A stretch of DNA of 64,000 nucleotides, taken from NCBI RefSeq assembly GCF_008000995.1, contig NZ_CP042828.1:4020882-4084881 (forward strand). The letters run 5' to 3'. A program made the position numbers and the translations under genes. Origin of the DNA: Ruania zhangjianzhongii (lineage in GTDB: Bacteria; Actinomycetota; Actinomycetes; Actinomycetales; Beutenbergiaceae). Under the pieces are notes generated by a model that saw nothing but the letters and a program-made list of their open reading frames with translations, was not told the DNA's origin and made no database searches. Positions 24,524 through 33,040 of the stretch are shown in pieces; the first letter of the stretch is position 1; each line of letters begins with the position of its first letter.

Positions 24524-25326
24524 GTCGCCACTGCCGAGCGCTCCTGGCGGATGTGCCGTACCTCGTCGCGCACCATCCGCCACCAGAGGAACAGCGCGAA
24601 GCCACCGAAGATCCACCATTCGGCGGCATAGGCGAGGTTGCGGATGTTCAGCCCGGCGTCCTCGATCACCGGTGGACCGACCGGCTCGATCGCCGGCAGT
24701 GCCCCGGTAGCCGGCGCCGGCTCCTGGGCTTGCAGCCGCAACTGCCCGGAGTACATCGGCCCGCCCCAGACATTGACCAGCTGCGCCGGGCTGATCAGCC
24801 CGATCTCCGCCCCGGTCGGCAGACCCGGATCCAGACCGGAGGTCGCCGCCTCGGACCCTGCCACGAAGCCGGTCAGCTGTACCTCACCGTCGGGGACCTC
24901 GAGGTACGCGGGATCGGGTTCGCTGACCCAGCCGCGGACCACCGGCAACACGGCGTCATCGGCGTCTGCCACGGCGAAGGCGCTGAGCAGGTAGTAACCC
25001 TCGACGCCCTCGTGCTCCCGGGCGTCGATGAAGAACTGCTGGTCCGGGACGTACTGCCCGGTCACCGTGACGTGGCTGCCGACCATGTTCTGGGTGAAGC
25101 TGGTCTGGGGGGCGACCACGTCCCCGAGCGGTACCGGGTTGCCGTCTACCCGGGCGGCCTGCTCCAGCGCGGCGGCCTGGTCGCCGCGCTCCTGGGCGCG
25201 GTCCAGCTGCCAGGCACCGAGCCGGATGCACAGTGCGGCACCAGCGAGCAGGATCACCAGGATCCCGAGCAGCCGGGGCCGGGTGCCCGCCCGCAGCCAG
25301 TCGCTGAAACCACCACCAGTCGCCAC
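24514..25326 (-). CDS. SURF1-family cytochrome oxidase assembly protein
   Basis: A 270-residue membrane protein. One helix lies near the N-terminus (PRLLGILVILLAGAALCIRLGAWQLDRAQER, with the conserved G-x-W-Q-L-D-R) and one near the C-terminus (LAYAAEWWIFGGFALFLWWRMV). The periplasmic part contains VTVTGQYVPDQQFFI, VVRGWVSEP and RNLAYAAEW, all SURF1 landmarks. SURF1 helps insert haem a into the aa3 oxidase. Start is a GTG. The gene is divergent from pta across a region full of dyads. Confidence 0.88.
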   Translation of the reverse strand: MATGGGFSDWLRAGTRPRLLGILVILLAGAALCIRLGAWQLDRAQERGDQAAALEQAARVDGNPVPLGDVVAPQTSFTQNMVGSHVTVTGQYVPDQQFFIDAREHEGVEGYYLLSAFAVADADDAVLPVVRGWVSEPDPAYLEVPDGEVQLTGFVAGSEAATSGLDPGLPTGAEIGLISPAQLVNVWGGPMYSGQLRLQAQEPAPATGALPAIEPVGPPVIEDAGLNIRNLAYAAEWWIFGGFALFLWWRMVRDEVRHIRQERSAVATAA

Positions 25327-25380
25327 TCCTCCAGCCTACGTGCTCGCCGCTGTGCCGCCGGCCCGCCACCTCTCCCGGCA

Positions 25381-25466
25381 GACGATCGTCTGAGCACCGA
25401 ACCGCAGGCTGAGGTCCGACATGTTGGTGGTCAGCCTGCAGTCCGGTGTTCAGACACCTGACCACC
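25381..25466. promoter_or_regulatory. Cluster of overlapping dyads between the SURF1 gene and pta
   Basis: Four perfect dyads occur in 86 bases: palindrome GACGATCGTC (25381-25390); GCAGGCTGA pairing with TCAGCCTGC (25404-25412, 25431-25439); GGTGGTCAG pairing with CTGACCACC (25426-25434, 25458-25466); and GGTGT-TCAG-ACACC (25445-25458). The second and third share TCAG and cannot form together. They lie about 120 bases before the pta start. Confidence 0.5.
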
Positions 25467-25583
25467 CCGGGGGCGCGCAGGTGAACCCACCCTGCGGGAC
25501 CTTTGGCCCTGCTCCCGCACCCCACCGGCGGGTAGCGTTCATCCTGGTGCGCAGCCGCGCGCCCGGACGCAGGAGCAGAGCAG

Positions 25584-27653
25584 ATGACCACCAGTGTGTA
25601 CGTGGCCTCCGCGGAGGGGCACACCGGGAAGTCCTCCGTGGCCCTCGGGCTGGTAGAAGCCTTCGCCCGCCGCGTGCAACGGGTCGGGGTGTTCCGCCCG
25701 GTCAGCCGCGGCAACGCCGGCGAGCCGGACTCGGTACTCAGCCTGCTGGTCAGCCGTGCCACCGCCCGGATCCCGGAGGCCGAGTGCGTGGGGGTGGACT
25801 ACGACGCCGTGCACACCGACCCGGACGCCGCGCTGGCCACGATCGTGGCCCGCTACCGGGAGATCGCCAGCCGGTGCGACGCCGTGGTGATCGTCGGCTC
25901 GGACTACACCGACGTGGCCGGCCCCACTGAGCTCACGTTCAACGCACGCGTGGCCGCGAACCTGGGCTCCGCCGTCGTGCTGGTGGTCTCGGCGCGCGAG
26001 CGCGAGGCCGCTGAGGTGCGCCAGATGGTGGATATCGCCTCCGCGGAGCTGTCCGCCGCGCACGCCTCCCTGGTCGCGGTGGTCGCCAACCGGTGCCCTT
26101 CCGAGCACCTGGCCGAGGCGTCGTCCGCGCTGGCCGACCTGACGGTGCCGGCCTGGGTGATGCCGGACCTGCCGCTGCTGTCCGCACCGAGCGTGCGCGA
26201 GCTGATGGCGGCCGTCGATGGCACGCTCACCGCCGGCGACCCGGAGCTGCTCGACCGCGAGGCGGAGGCACTGATCGTCGGCGGGATGACAATGGAGCAC
26301 ATCCTCACCCGGCTCGCCGAGGGTGCGGTGGTGATCGTGCCCGGGGACCGGTCCGATGTGATCCTGGCGGTGCTCGCCGCCCACGCCGCCGATACTTTCC
26401 CCTCACTCGCCGCACTGATCCTGAACGGCGGCTTCACGCCGGCGGAACAGGTCAGCCGGCTCGTGGAGGGGCTCAGCCAGCGGCTGCCGGTGATCGCCAC
26501 CGAGCACGGCACCTTCGAGACCGCCAGCGCTGCCGCCCGCACCCGCGGACTGCTCTCCACCGGCTCCCAGCGCAAGCTGGACCTGGCCCGATCCACGTTC
26601 GAGAACGCCGTCGACATCGAAGCGTTGATGGATGCGGTGAACGTGCCCCGCAGCCAGGTGACCACCCCACTGATGTTCGCCCACGATCTGCTCGAACGGG
26701 CCCGCGCCGACCGCAAGCACATCGTGCTGCCCGAAGGTGGCGACGACCGCATCCTGCGCGCGGCGAGCACGCTGCTGTCCCGCGACGTGGTGGACCTGAC
26801 CCTGCTCGGCGACGCCACAGCGATCCGCGCCCGCGCCGCCGAGTTGGGCCTGGACGTGAGCGCCGCGCAGATCATCGACCCGGCTACCTCGGAGCTGCAC
26901 GAGAAGTTCGCCACCCGCTACACGCAGCTGCGTGCGCACAAGGGGATGACCACCGAGCGGGCCCGGGAAGTACTCACCGATGTCTCCTACTTCGGCACGA
27001 TGATGGTGGCCGAGAACCTCGCGGACGGGATGGTCTCCGGCGCTCAGCACACCACGGCGCACACGATCAAGCCCTCGTTCGAGATCATCAAGACCACACC
27101 GGGGACCTCGATCGTGTCCTCGGTGTTCTTCATGTGCCTGGAGGACCGGGTGCTGGTCTACGGCGACTGCGCGGTCAACCCCGACCCAGATGCCACCCAG
27201 CTCGCCGACATCGCGATCTCTTCGGCCGCCACCGCCGCCCAGTTCGGGGTGGACCCGCGGATCGCGATGCTGTCCTACTCCACCGGGGAGTCCGGCTCGG
27301 GTGCGGACGTGGACAAGGTACGCACGGCCACTGCGGAGGTCCGCGAGCGCGCCGGGGATCTGGTGGTGGAGGGCCCGATCCAGTACGACGCTGCCGTGGA
27401 CGCTGCAGTGGCCCGGGCGAAGATGCCGGACTCGCAGGTGGCCGGGCGGGCGACCGTGCTGATCTTCCCGGACCTGAACACCGGCAACAACACCTACAAG
27501 GCGGTGCAGCGCAGCGCCGGCGCGGTCGCGGTCGGGCCGGTGCTGCAGGGCCTGCGTCGCCCGGTGAACGACCTGTCCCGCGGGGCCCTCGTGCAGGACA
27601 TCGTCAACACGGTGGCGATCACTGCCATCCAGGCCCAACAAGGAGTCCGATGA
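25584..27653 (+). CDS. pta: Phosphate acetyltransferase, long form
   Basis: A 689-residue enzyme interconverting acetyl-CoA and acetyl phosphate. The N-terminal regulatory half (about 1-360) has a P-loop-like GHTGKSS motif of the dethiobiotin-synthase fold, followed by a DRTGG-like domain; the catalytic PTA domain (about 370-685) contains VLPEGGDDRILRAAS, MVSGAQHTTAHTIKP and MLSYSTGESGSG. An AGGAG site lies before the ATG. The stop overlaps the ackA start by four bases, so both are made together for overflow acetate production or acetate uptake. Confidence 0.96.
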   Translation: MTTSVYVASAEGHTGKSSVALGLVEAFARRVQRVGVFRPVSRGNAGEPDSVLSLLVSRATARIPEAECVGVDYDAVHTDPDAALATIVARYREIASRCDAVVIVGSDYTDVAGPTELTFNARVAANLGSAVVLVVSAREREAAEVRQMVDIASAELSAAHASLVAVVANRCPSEHLAEASSALADLTVPAWVMPDLPLLSAPSVRELMAAVDGTLTAGDPELLDREAEALIVGGMTMEHILTRLAEGAVVIVPGDRSDVILAVLAAHAADTFPSLAALILNGGFTPAEQVSRLVEGLSQRLPVIATEHGTFETASAAARTRGLLSTGSQRKLDLARSTFENAVDIEALMDAVNVPRSQVTTPLMFAHDLLERARADRKHIVLPEGGDDRILRAASTLLSRDVVDLTLLGDATAIRARAAELGLDVSAAQIIDPATSELHEKFATRYTQLRAHKGMTTERAREVLTDVSYFGTMMVAENLADGMVSGAQHTTAHTIKPSFEIIKTTPGTSIVSSVFFMCLEDRVLVYGDCAVNPDPDATQLADIAISSAATAAQFGVDPRIAMLSYSTGESGSGADVDKVRTATAEVRERAGDLVVEGPIQYDAAVDAAVARAKMPDSQVAGRATVLIFPDLNTGNNTYKAVQRSAGAVAVGPVLQGLRRPVNDLSRGALVQDIVNTVAITAIQAQQGVR

Positions 27654-28858
27654 GCATGAGCACGACGGCGGAGCACGTGTTGGTCATCAATGCCGGCTCT
27701 TCTTCGCTCAAGTATCAGGTGGTGGACGAGAGCACCGGTGCGGCCACGGCCACCGGTCTGGTCGAACGCGTCGGGCAGGCCAGCGGGCACCTGACGCACA
27801 CCACTGACGACGGCGAGTTCGACCGCGACCTGGAGGTGCCGGACCACACGGCGGCGATGAAGGCGATGAGCGCTGCGTTCGAGGAGCACGGCCCGGACCT
27901 GGCCGCCGCCAATCTCGTGGCCGTGGGCCACCGGGTGGTACAGGGCGGCGCCCGGTTCGGGCACTCGGTGCTGATCGACGACGAGGCCGAGCGCATCATC
28001 GACGAACTCTCCGATCTGGCACCGCTGCACAACCCGCCGAACCTGGCCGGGATCCGTGCGGCCCGCGAACTGTTCGCGGACCTGCCGCACGTGGCGGTCT
28101 TCGACACCTCCTTCCACCTGAGCATGCCGGAGCGGGCCGCCACCTATGCCCTGGACCGGGAGGTTGCCGACCGGTACCGGGTGCGCCGGTACGGGGCGCA
28201 TGGCACCTCGCACCAGTACGTGGCCCGGGAGGCGTCCCACTTCCTCGGCCGGGATCCGGCCGAGACCAACCTCATCGTGCTGCACCTGGGCAATGGCGCC
28301 TCGGCCACAGCGGTGGCGAATGGCAGGTCGGTGGACACCTCGATGGGTCTGACCCCGCTGGAAGGGCTGGTGATGGGCACCCGCACCGGGGACATCGACC
28401 CGGCGGTGGTGTTCCACCTGTCCCGGCAGGCGGGGATGAGCATCGACGAGATCGACAACCTGATGAATCGCCGCTCCGGGATGTACGGGCTGACCGGGAT
28501 GATCGATATGCGGGACATCACCGCTGCTGCCGATCAGGGCGATGACGCAGCGGTTCTGGCGCTGGAGATCTACTGCTACCGGCTACGCAAGTACATCGGG
28601 GCCTACACCGCCGTGCTCGGCCGCGTGGACGCGATCGCGTTCACCGCCGGCATCGGGGAGAACAGCGCCCCGGTGCGCGCCGGGGTGCTCACGGACCTGG
28701 CGCACCTCGGTGTGCGGCTGGACGCCGCCGCGAACGAGGAGCGCTCAGACCGGGCGCGGCGGATCTCTACCCCGGACTCCCCGGTGGCGGCACTGGTGGT
28801 ACCCACCAACGAGGAGTGGGAGATTGCCCGCGAGGCCGTGGCGATCACCGCCGGCTGA
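27650..28858 (+). CDS. ackA: Acetate kinase
   Basis: A 402-residue enzyme making ATP and acetate from acetyl phosphate, the partner of Pta. It has the ASKHA signatures INAGSSSLKYQV near the N-terminus, FDTSFHLSMP, RYGAHGTSHQYV and MGTRTGDIDP, and FTAGIGENS near the C-terminus. The ATG overlaps the pta stop (ATGA) and has AGGAG nine bases upstream; a second in-frame ATG follows two codons later. The last codons (ITAG) are echoed in a repeat just after the stop. Confidence 0.97.
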   Translation: MSMSTTAEHVLVINAGSSSLKYQVVDESTGAATATGLVERVGQASGHLTHTTDDGEFDRDLEVPDHTAAMKAMSAAFEEHGPDLAAANLVAVGHRVVQGGARFGHSVLIDDEAERIIDELSDLAPLHNPPNLAGIRAARELFADLPHVAVFDTSFHLSMPERAATYALDREVADRYRVRRYGAHGTSHQYVAREASHFLGRDPAETNLIVLHLGNGASATAVANGRSVDTSMGLTPLEGLVMGTRTGDIDPAVVFHLSRQAGMSIDEIDNLMNRRSGMYGLTGMIDMRDITAAADQGDDAAVLALEIYCYRLRKYIGAYTAVLGRVDAIAFTAGIGENSAPVRAGVLTDLAHLGVRLDAAANEERSDRARRISTPDSPVAALVVPTNEEWEIAREAVAITAG

Positions 28859-28882
28859 GCGGGCTGAGGCGGTCACCGCCGG

Positions 28883-28915
28883 CTGAGCGGACTGAGCGGA
28901 CTGAGCGGACTGAGC
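28883..28915. repeat. Short tandem repeat after ackA (CTGAGCGGA units)
   Basis: About 3.6 copies of the 9-base unit CTGAGCGGA follow the ackA stop. The preceding bases (28874-28890) repeat the last ackA codons and stop with one base change, so the array seems to have grown from the gene end. Confidence 0.7.
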
Positions 28916-28951
28916 AGCGCGCCCGCGCTGTGGGCGCCCGGAGTCCTGCGC

Positions 28952-29518
28952 TCAGGCTGAGCTTCTTGCCCAGGTGATGCTCGCCCGTGCGGCTCGGACG
29001 CGGCTGGTACTCGGAGCACTGACCCCAGCCAGAGCAGCCGTGCCGAGAACGGTGATCGAGGTGGCCTCCCAGTGCGGCGGAACGGCGAATTCGCACGCAA
29101 GGCCGTCGCGGTCAAACCCGCGAATCTGGTGGGCGGCCAACCCCAGGGCCAGTCCCTGGAATGTCATATGGGCCACCGCCTGGCCGAGGTCGTACCGGGC
29201 GAACTCCGAGTACTCCTGACCGGGTGTGCCTTCGACGCTGATCTGGGCCAGGTTCACCACGAGCAGTGAGGCATCGGGGGCCCAGCTCGACGAGCTCCGC
29301 GCGAGGTGCCGCACGATCCGCCTATGGTTCACGTCGCTTCGATGGCCGACGATAAACATCCACGGTTGAGAGTTGCCTGCCGATGGTGCCAGTCGGGCGG
29401 CGTCCAGCAGCAGGTCCACCTGCCCGGGCGTGACCACGGCGCTGCCGTCGAACCGGATCGGGCTGAACCGGTGCGCCAATGCGGTGCTGACCTTCAGGGA
29501 CGACCGATCCCCCGTCAT
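28952..29518 (-). CDS. Nitroreductase-family protein
   Basis: A 188-residue FMN-dependent nitroreductase-like protein. Family signs are HRFSPIRFDGSAVV, the FMN-binding RLAPSAGNSQPWMFIVG, YDLGQAVAHMTFQGLALGLAAHQIRGF and FAVPPHWEATSITVLG. It would reduce quinones, nitro groups or enones with NAD(P)H. The start MTGDRSS overlaps the stop of the gene before it by four bases, so it is the last member of the TetR-controlled run. A much longer open frame upstream is a shadow of that neighbour. Confidence 0.85.
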   Translation of the reverse strand: MTGDRSSLKVSTALAHRFSPIRFDGSAVVTPGQVDLLLDAARLAPSAGNSQPWMFIVGHRSDVNHRRIVRHLARSSSSWAPDASLLVVNLAQISVEGTPGQEYSEFARYDLGQAVAHMTFQGLALGLAAHQIRGFDRDGLACEFAVPPHWEATSITVLGTAALAGVSAPSTSRVRAARASITWARSSA

Positions 29519-30486
29519 CGTGCCGGGCCGGGTAGCGGCAGATCGGCCGGATGCTTCACCGCTGACGCAGACAGACGCCGCGCGGCCCGGTTCAGCATCG
29601 CGCGGACCAGGACCGGATGGAGCCGGCGCACCAACGCCACGCGGGCACGGCCCCGTGGGTTGCGCCGCTGCACGGTCGTCGTCAGCACGACCCGGTCGGA
29701 TTCGCGGCGCACGGATGCACGCAGGTCCAGGTGCCGCCCGCGAGCGCCGAGCAGCACCTCGTCGTCGCTGTGGGCAAGCGTCTTGGCAGCGCCGGCCCCG
29801 CTGCGGTGGATCCCCGTCACCAGGTGCCATCCGCCGGCGGCCACCGTCGGCGAGCGTGGCCAGTCGCGGAAGATGGCCTCCGCCCAGGTCTGCGGGTCTT
29901 GCGGCATGCCGGGCAGGACCTCGAGACTCTGCGCGTCAGCCCAGTCGACGCCGGGCAGCGTGCCGGCGAGCAGCGAGGCGACGGGGATGGCTGCGGCGCG
30001 TGCGCGCGGCGATTCCGACAGCCGCAACAGCCCCACCCCCAGCGACCGCCGCGGTGACCGCTGCGGTTCGTTCCCGACCATGCGTTCAGCGTTGTCGAGC
30101 AGTTCCTCCACCACGGCGTCGTGTGCCCATCGGACCGCCAACGGCCAGGCCAGCACCATGACACCGCTGAGCTGAGCCTCGGCCACAGCCCGTACCAGGG
30201 TGTGGGTGAGACCTGACGGTTCCGCAGTGATCCTGAACCACCCATCGAGCCCCTGTCCGGGAGCAAACTCGACCTCGACCTGACGACCGGGCTGATGCAC
30301 TGTGACGCGGTAGCGAATCGAGCCGTGACCGCCGGCAGCGCCTACGCCCATCGGTCGGTCGAGCACCATCGGCTGCCAGGCCGGTGACGGCCACAGCATG
30401 TCGTTCGGCCCACCGAGCCGGTCGAGTAGTGGCCCGACCCACTCGATCGGCGCGGCCACCAGCCGCTCGTGCGCGTTACGCGTCAT
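29515..30486 (-). CDS. SRPBCC/DUF2867-type two-domain protein
   Basis: A 323-residue protein of two domains. The N-terminal half resembles an SRPBCC/polyketide-cyclase fold (MTRNAHERLVAAPIEWV, GSIRYRVTVHQPGRQVEVEF, GWFRITAEPSGLTHTLVRAV). The C-terminal half (about 165-320) resembles DUF2867 proteins, which often accompany NAD-dependent epimerases (DWADAQSLEVLPGMPQDP, TGIHRSGAGAAKTL). It overlaps the nitroreductase gene by four bases and follows two epimerase genes, a grouping that supports this reading. Substrate unknown. Confidence 0.65.
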   Translation of the reverse strand: MTRNAHERLVAAPIEWVGPLLDRLGGPNDMLWPSPAWQPMVLDRPMGVGAAGGHGSIRYRVTVHQPGRQVEVEFAPGQGLDGWFRITAEPSGLTHTLVRAVAEAQLSGVMVLAWPLAVRWAHDAVVEELLDNAERMVGNEPQRSPRRSLGVGLLRLSESPRARAAAIPVASLLAGTLPGVDWADAQSLEVLPGMPQDPQTWAEAIFRDWPRSPTVAAGGWHLVTGIHRSGAGAAKTLAHSDDEVLLGARGRHLDLRASVRRESDRVVLTTTVQRRNPRGRARVALVRRLHPVLVRAMLNRAARRLSASAVKHPADLPLPGPAR

Positions 30487-30621
30487 CGTGGATACCTCTA
30501 TCCCGAATCTGTCCGAAACTGTTTCCGAGGGCGAGGCGGGCGAACACTGTCACGCCTCCCCAGAGGTGCGCACCACCGGCCGTGCCTACGGGTGGCTGCG
30601 GGGCTGAGGATCTGTAGGTGG

Positions 30622-31590
30622 TCACGAGCTGCCCATAGCGATAGCGGTCCCGCCGTCCGGGGCCGGGCCTTCCAGCCCGAGGCCGGTGCGAAGGTCCGGA
30701 ATCGTCGGCGTCCAGCCGAGCTGTTCGGTGGCTTTGGCGTGTGAGGCTCGGAGCCGGGTGTCCACCAGCAGGCAGCCCAGGTAAGGCACCATCAGCCGGA
30801 TGACCCAGCCGGGGACGGAGAGCGGCCGCGGGGTGCGGTGAGCCTCGGCGACGGCATCGATGAACTCCTGCCAGGTCGCAGGAGTGTCATCGACGATGTT
30901 GTACGCCTGGCCGGCCCTGCCGCGCGCGAGCGCCGCCACCGTTGCCGCGGCCGCGTCGTCGACATGGATGAAGCAGTTCGAGCCGGCCCCGCCCAATGGG
31001 CGGATGGGGAAGTGCTTGCGGAGCAGTCCCGCGAACATGTCGCTGAAGGCGTTCGGCCCGTAGAACATGCCGTACCGCAACGCGATCCCGTCGATGCCGT
31101 CCGCGGCGAACACCTGCCGCTCGGTGGCCACGCAGCCCGCGGCGACCAGGTCGCCGACACTGCCGACCGGCTCACCGAACGGATCGTTCTCGGTCAACGG
31201 CCGCTCGCCGTGATCCCGATAGCCGTAGCCGGTGATCAGCGATTGGGTGACGAACCGGCGAGCGCCCACCGCTCGCGCCATCGCCAGCAGGTGCCGGGTG
31301 CCGGCTTCTCGCAGGGCGTTGGTCGGATCGTCCGGCCCGAGCGTGCGCTTCGCCGTCCGCAGTGCGGTGGCCTGGTGCAGCACTGCGTCGGCGGTCAGTC
31401 CCTCGGCCGCGGACAGCAGCGAGTCTTGGTCCATCACGTCGGCGATCACCGGGGTGGCGCCGAGATCTTCCACCAGCTGCCAGTGTGCCGGGTTGCGGAT
31501 GAGCGCATGGACCTGGTGGCCGGCGGTGGACAGGGCAGCCAGTAGTGGCCGTCCGATGGCGCCCGTGGCGCCGGCAAGGATGACCCTCAT
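30622..31590 (-). CDS. NAD(P)-dependent epimerase/dehydratase-like protein (paralogue 2)
   Basis: A 322-residue extended short-chain dehydrogenase. It begins MRVILAGATGAIGRPLL, the Rossmann GATGxIG loop, and continues with DAVLHQATALR, SLITGYGYRDHG and ALRYGMFYGP, where RYGxxYGP is the usual substrate-side motif. The catalytic Tyr sits in GYGYRDH, but the usual Lys four residues on is not evident, so activity is uncertain. It overlaps the upstream paralogue by four bases (ATGA). The two share most of these segments and arose by tandem duplication. Confidence 0.85.
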   Translation of the reverse strand: MRVILAGATGAIGRPLLAALSTAGHQVHALIRNPAHWQLVEDLGATPVIADVMDQDSLLSAAEGLTADAVLHQATALRTAKRTLGPDDPTNALREAGTRHLLAMARAVGARRFVTQSLITGYGYRDHGERPLTENDPFGEPVGSVGDLVAAGCVATERQVFAADGIDGIALRYGMFYGPNAFSDMFAGLLRKHFPIRPLGGAGSNCFIHVDDAAAATVAALARGRAGQAYNIVDDTPATWQEFIDAVAEAHRTPRPLSVPGWVIRLMVPYLGCLLVDTRLRASHAKATEQLGWTPTIPDLRTGLGLEGPAPDGGTAIAMGSS

Positions 31591-32513
31591 GGCGCCATCG
31601 CCGTCAGTCCGTCGTGGATCGACGGGTAGGCGGGGTGCCAACCCAGATCCCGTTTCGCTTTGTCGCAGTTGAGCCGGATCCTCGAGACGGCCATCAGGCT
31701 GTGCAAGTACGGCAGTGGCTTGAGCAGCCACGCCGGCACGGTTCTCGGCGGTCCGGCCCCGACGCTCGCGGCCAAGGCGGTCAGGAACTCGGTGAACTCG
31801 ACCGGCTGGTTGTCGGCGATGTTGTAGGCGTGGCCGGCCCGACCGCGCTCGAGGGCTGCAACGGCGGCGCTCGCGGCGTCGTGGAGGTGGATGGGCGAAG
31901 TGAGGCCGCTCGGACGGACGGCGGGCAGTAGCCGCCGTCGGGTCAGGTCGGCCATTCGCTGTGTCATCGGCTCGGGGCCGTAGAACATGCCGTAGCGCAG
32001 GGCGATGCCGTCTATGCCGTCGGTCTGCAGGACCTGGTCCTCGCAGGCGCGCATGGAGCGCATGTGTCGGTCGGTCTTCCGGTGTCCGGTCAGGGTGGCG
32101 AAGGGCTGGTCTTCGGTCACCGGCGTGGGCCCGTGGTCGTGGTACCCGTACCCGAGGAAGAACGACTGGGCGACGAATCGGCCGGCGCCGATCAGCGCGG
32201 CGGCGTCGAGCAGGTGCGCGGTGCCCTCATCCCGCAAGGCATCGGTGGGGTACAGGTCGCGATGGAGCATGGGAGGGCGAGCGATCGCGGTGGCTTGGTG
32301 CACCACTGCGTCCGCACTGTGTCCATCGAGCGCACGGAGCAGTTCGTCGCGGTTCATCAGATCCGCCAGCACGGGCTCGACGCCGGCCTCGCGGAGCTCG
32401 TCCGCACCACGGCCGGACCTGGTCAGCCCAAGGATCGAGTGGCCGGCCTCATGCAGCTGCGGCACCAGTTCCCGCCCGATAACCCCGGTCGCCCCAGCCA
32501 GCAGCACTCTCAT
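31587..32513 (-). CDS. NAD(P)-dependent epimerase/dehydratase-like protein (paralogue 1)
   Basis: A 308-residue extended short-chain dehydrogenase starting MRVLLAGATGVIGRELV. It has DAVVHQATAIARP, FFLGYGYHDHGPTPVTEDQ, DGIDGIALRYGMFYGP and RGRAGHAYNIADNQPVEF, closely matching the next gene. Like that gene it lacks an obvious YxxxK pair. Its start overlaps the stop of the DoxX-like membrane protein gene and its stop overlaps the start of its paralogue, so the three are co-translated. The longer open frame upstream is not supported by homology. Confidence 0.85.
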   Translation of the reverse strand: MRVLLAGATGVIGRELVPQLHEAGHSILGLTRSGRGADELREAGVEPVLADLMNRDELLRALDGHSADAVVHQATAIARPPMLHRDLYPTDALRDEGTAHLLDAAALIGAGRFVAQSFFLGYGYHDHGPTPVTEDQPFATLTGHRKTDRHMRSMRACEDQVLQTDGIDGIALRYGMFYGPEPMTQRMADLTRRRLLPAVRPSGLTSPIHLHDAASAAVAALERGRAGHAYNIADNQPVEFTEFLTALAASVGAGPPRTVPAWLLKPLPYLHSLMAVSRIRLNCDKAKRDLGWHPAYPSIHDGLTAMAP

Positions 32514-32920
32514 CGGGCCTTCTCCTCGACGCGTTCGCCCTTCGTGTCCGCAGCGCGGTGCCGCCGGGTCCACCGCAACCGGGCCACGAGCCCGACTCCC
32601 GCGAGGGCCGATATCGCCAGGAGCCCCCAACTGTCTGCGGCGTGGCCACCGTGGGCGAGGTCGAGCGCGTGGTTCAGCGCGTGGAAGGAGTTGGTGAAGA
32701 TGAAGCCGGTCAACACCACCCCGATCACGTCCCGCCACCACAGCCCCAGCAACATCATCAGAGCGATGCCGATCTGGAAGACACCGGCGTCATGCAGGAA
32801 ATGGACATGGTTCGGCCAGTTTGCCCACACGGCGAATCCCGCTGGGTCCACCCGTGCCCAAATCCCGGTCGTGAGCATGGACAGTGCCGCGAGCACCACG
32901 ATGACCCTGACGACGCGCAT
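32510..32920 (-). CDS. Four-helix membrane protein, first gene of the TetR-controlled unit
   Basis: A 136-residue membrane protein with four hydrophobic helices (about 3-20, 35-60, 63-85 and 95-113), including FLHDAGVFQIGIALMMLLGLWWRD and FTNSFHALNHALDLAHGG. The histidine-rich NSFHALNH segment is notable and could bind a metal or haem, but this is inference. The overall size is like DoxX-type proteins. Two dyads for a TetR repressor lie directly upstream, between it and the divergent regulator, and four downstream genes follow closely. Confidence 0.7.
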   Translation of the reverse strand: MRVVRVIVVLAALSMLTTGIWARVDPAGFAVWANWPNHVHFLHDAGVFQIGIALMMLLGLWWRDVIGVVLTGFIFTNSFHALNHALDLAHGGHAADSWGLLAISALAGVGLVARLRWTRRHRAADTKGERVEEKAR

Positions 32921-32941
32921 GGGAAGCCTTCCACTTTGATG

Positions 32942-32963
32942 GGGAACGATCCGGTTCGTTCCC
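32942..32963. promoter_or_regulatory. TetR operator 1
   Basis: GGGAACGA (32942-32949) and TCGTTCCC (32956-32963) form perfect arms around TCCGGT. It sits 22 bases upstream of the membrane-protein start and resembles the second dyad 57 bases further on, with the shared core GGAA-ACG/CCGGTTCGTTCC. Confidence 0.7.
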
Positions 32964-32998
32964 TCAGGGCGCGACGCTAGCAGATTATCGCCGCTACA

Positions 32999-33020
32999 GG
33001 AAACGGACCGGTTCGTTTCC
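32999..33020. promoter_or_regulatory. TetR operator 2
   Basis: GGAAACGGACCGGTTCGTTTCC is a near-perfect 22-base dyad (20 of 22 symmetric) ending 20 bases before the TetR start. Together with operator 1 it suggests one repressor controls both divergent units, including itself. Confidence 0.7.
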
Positions 33021-33040
33021 CCGTGCCGTAGGCTGTCCGG

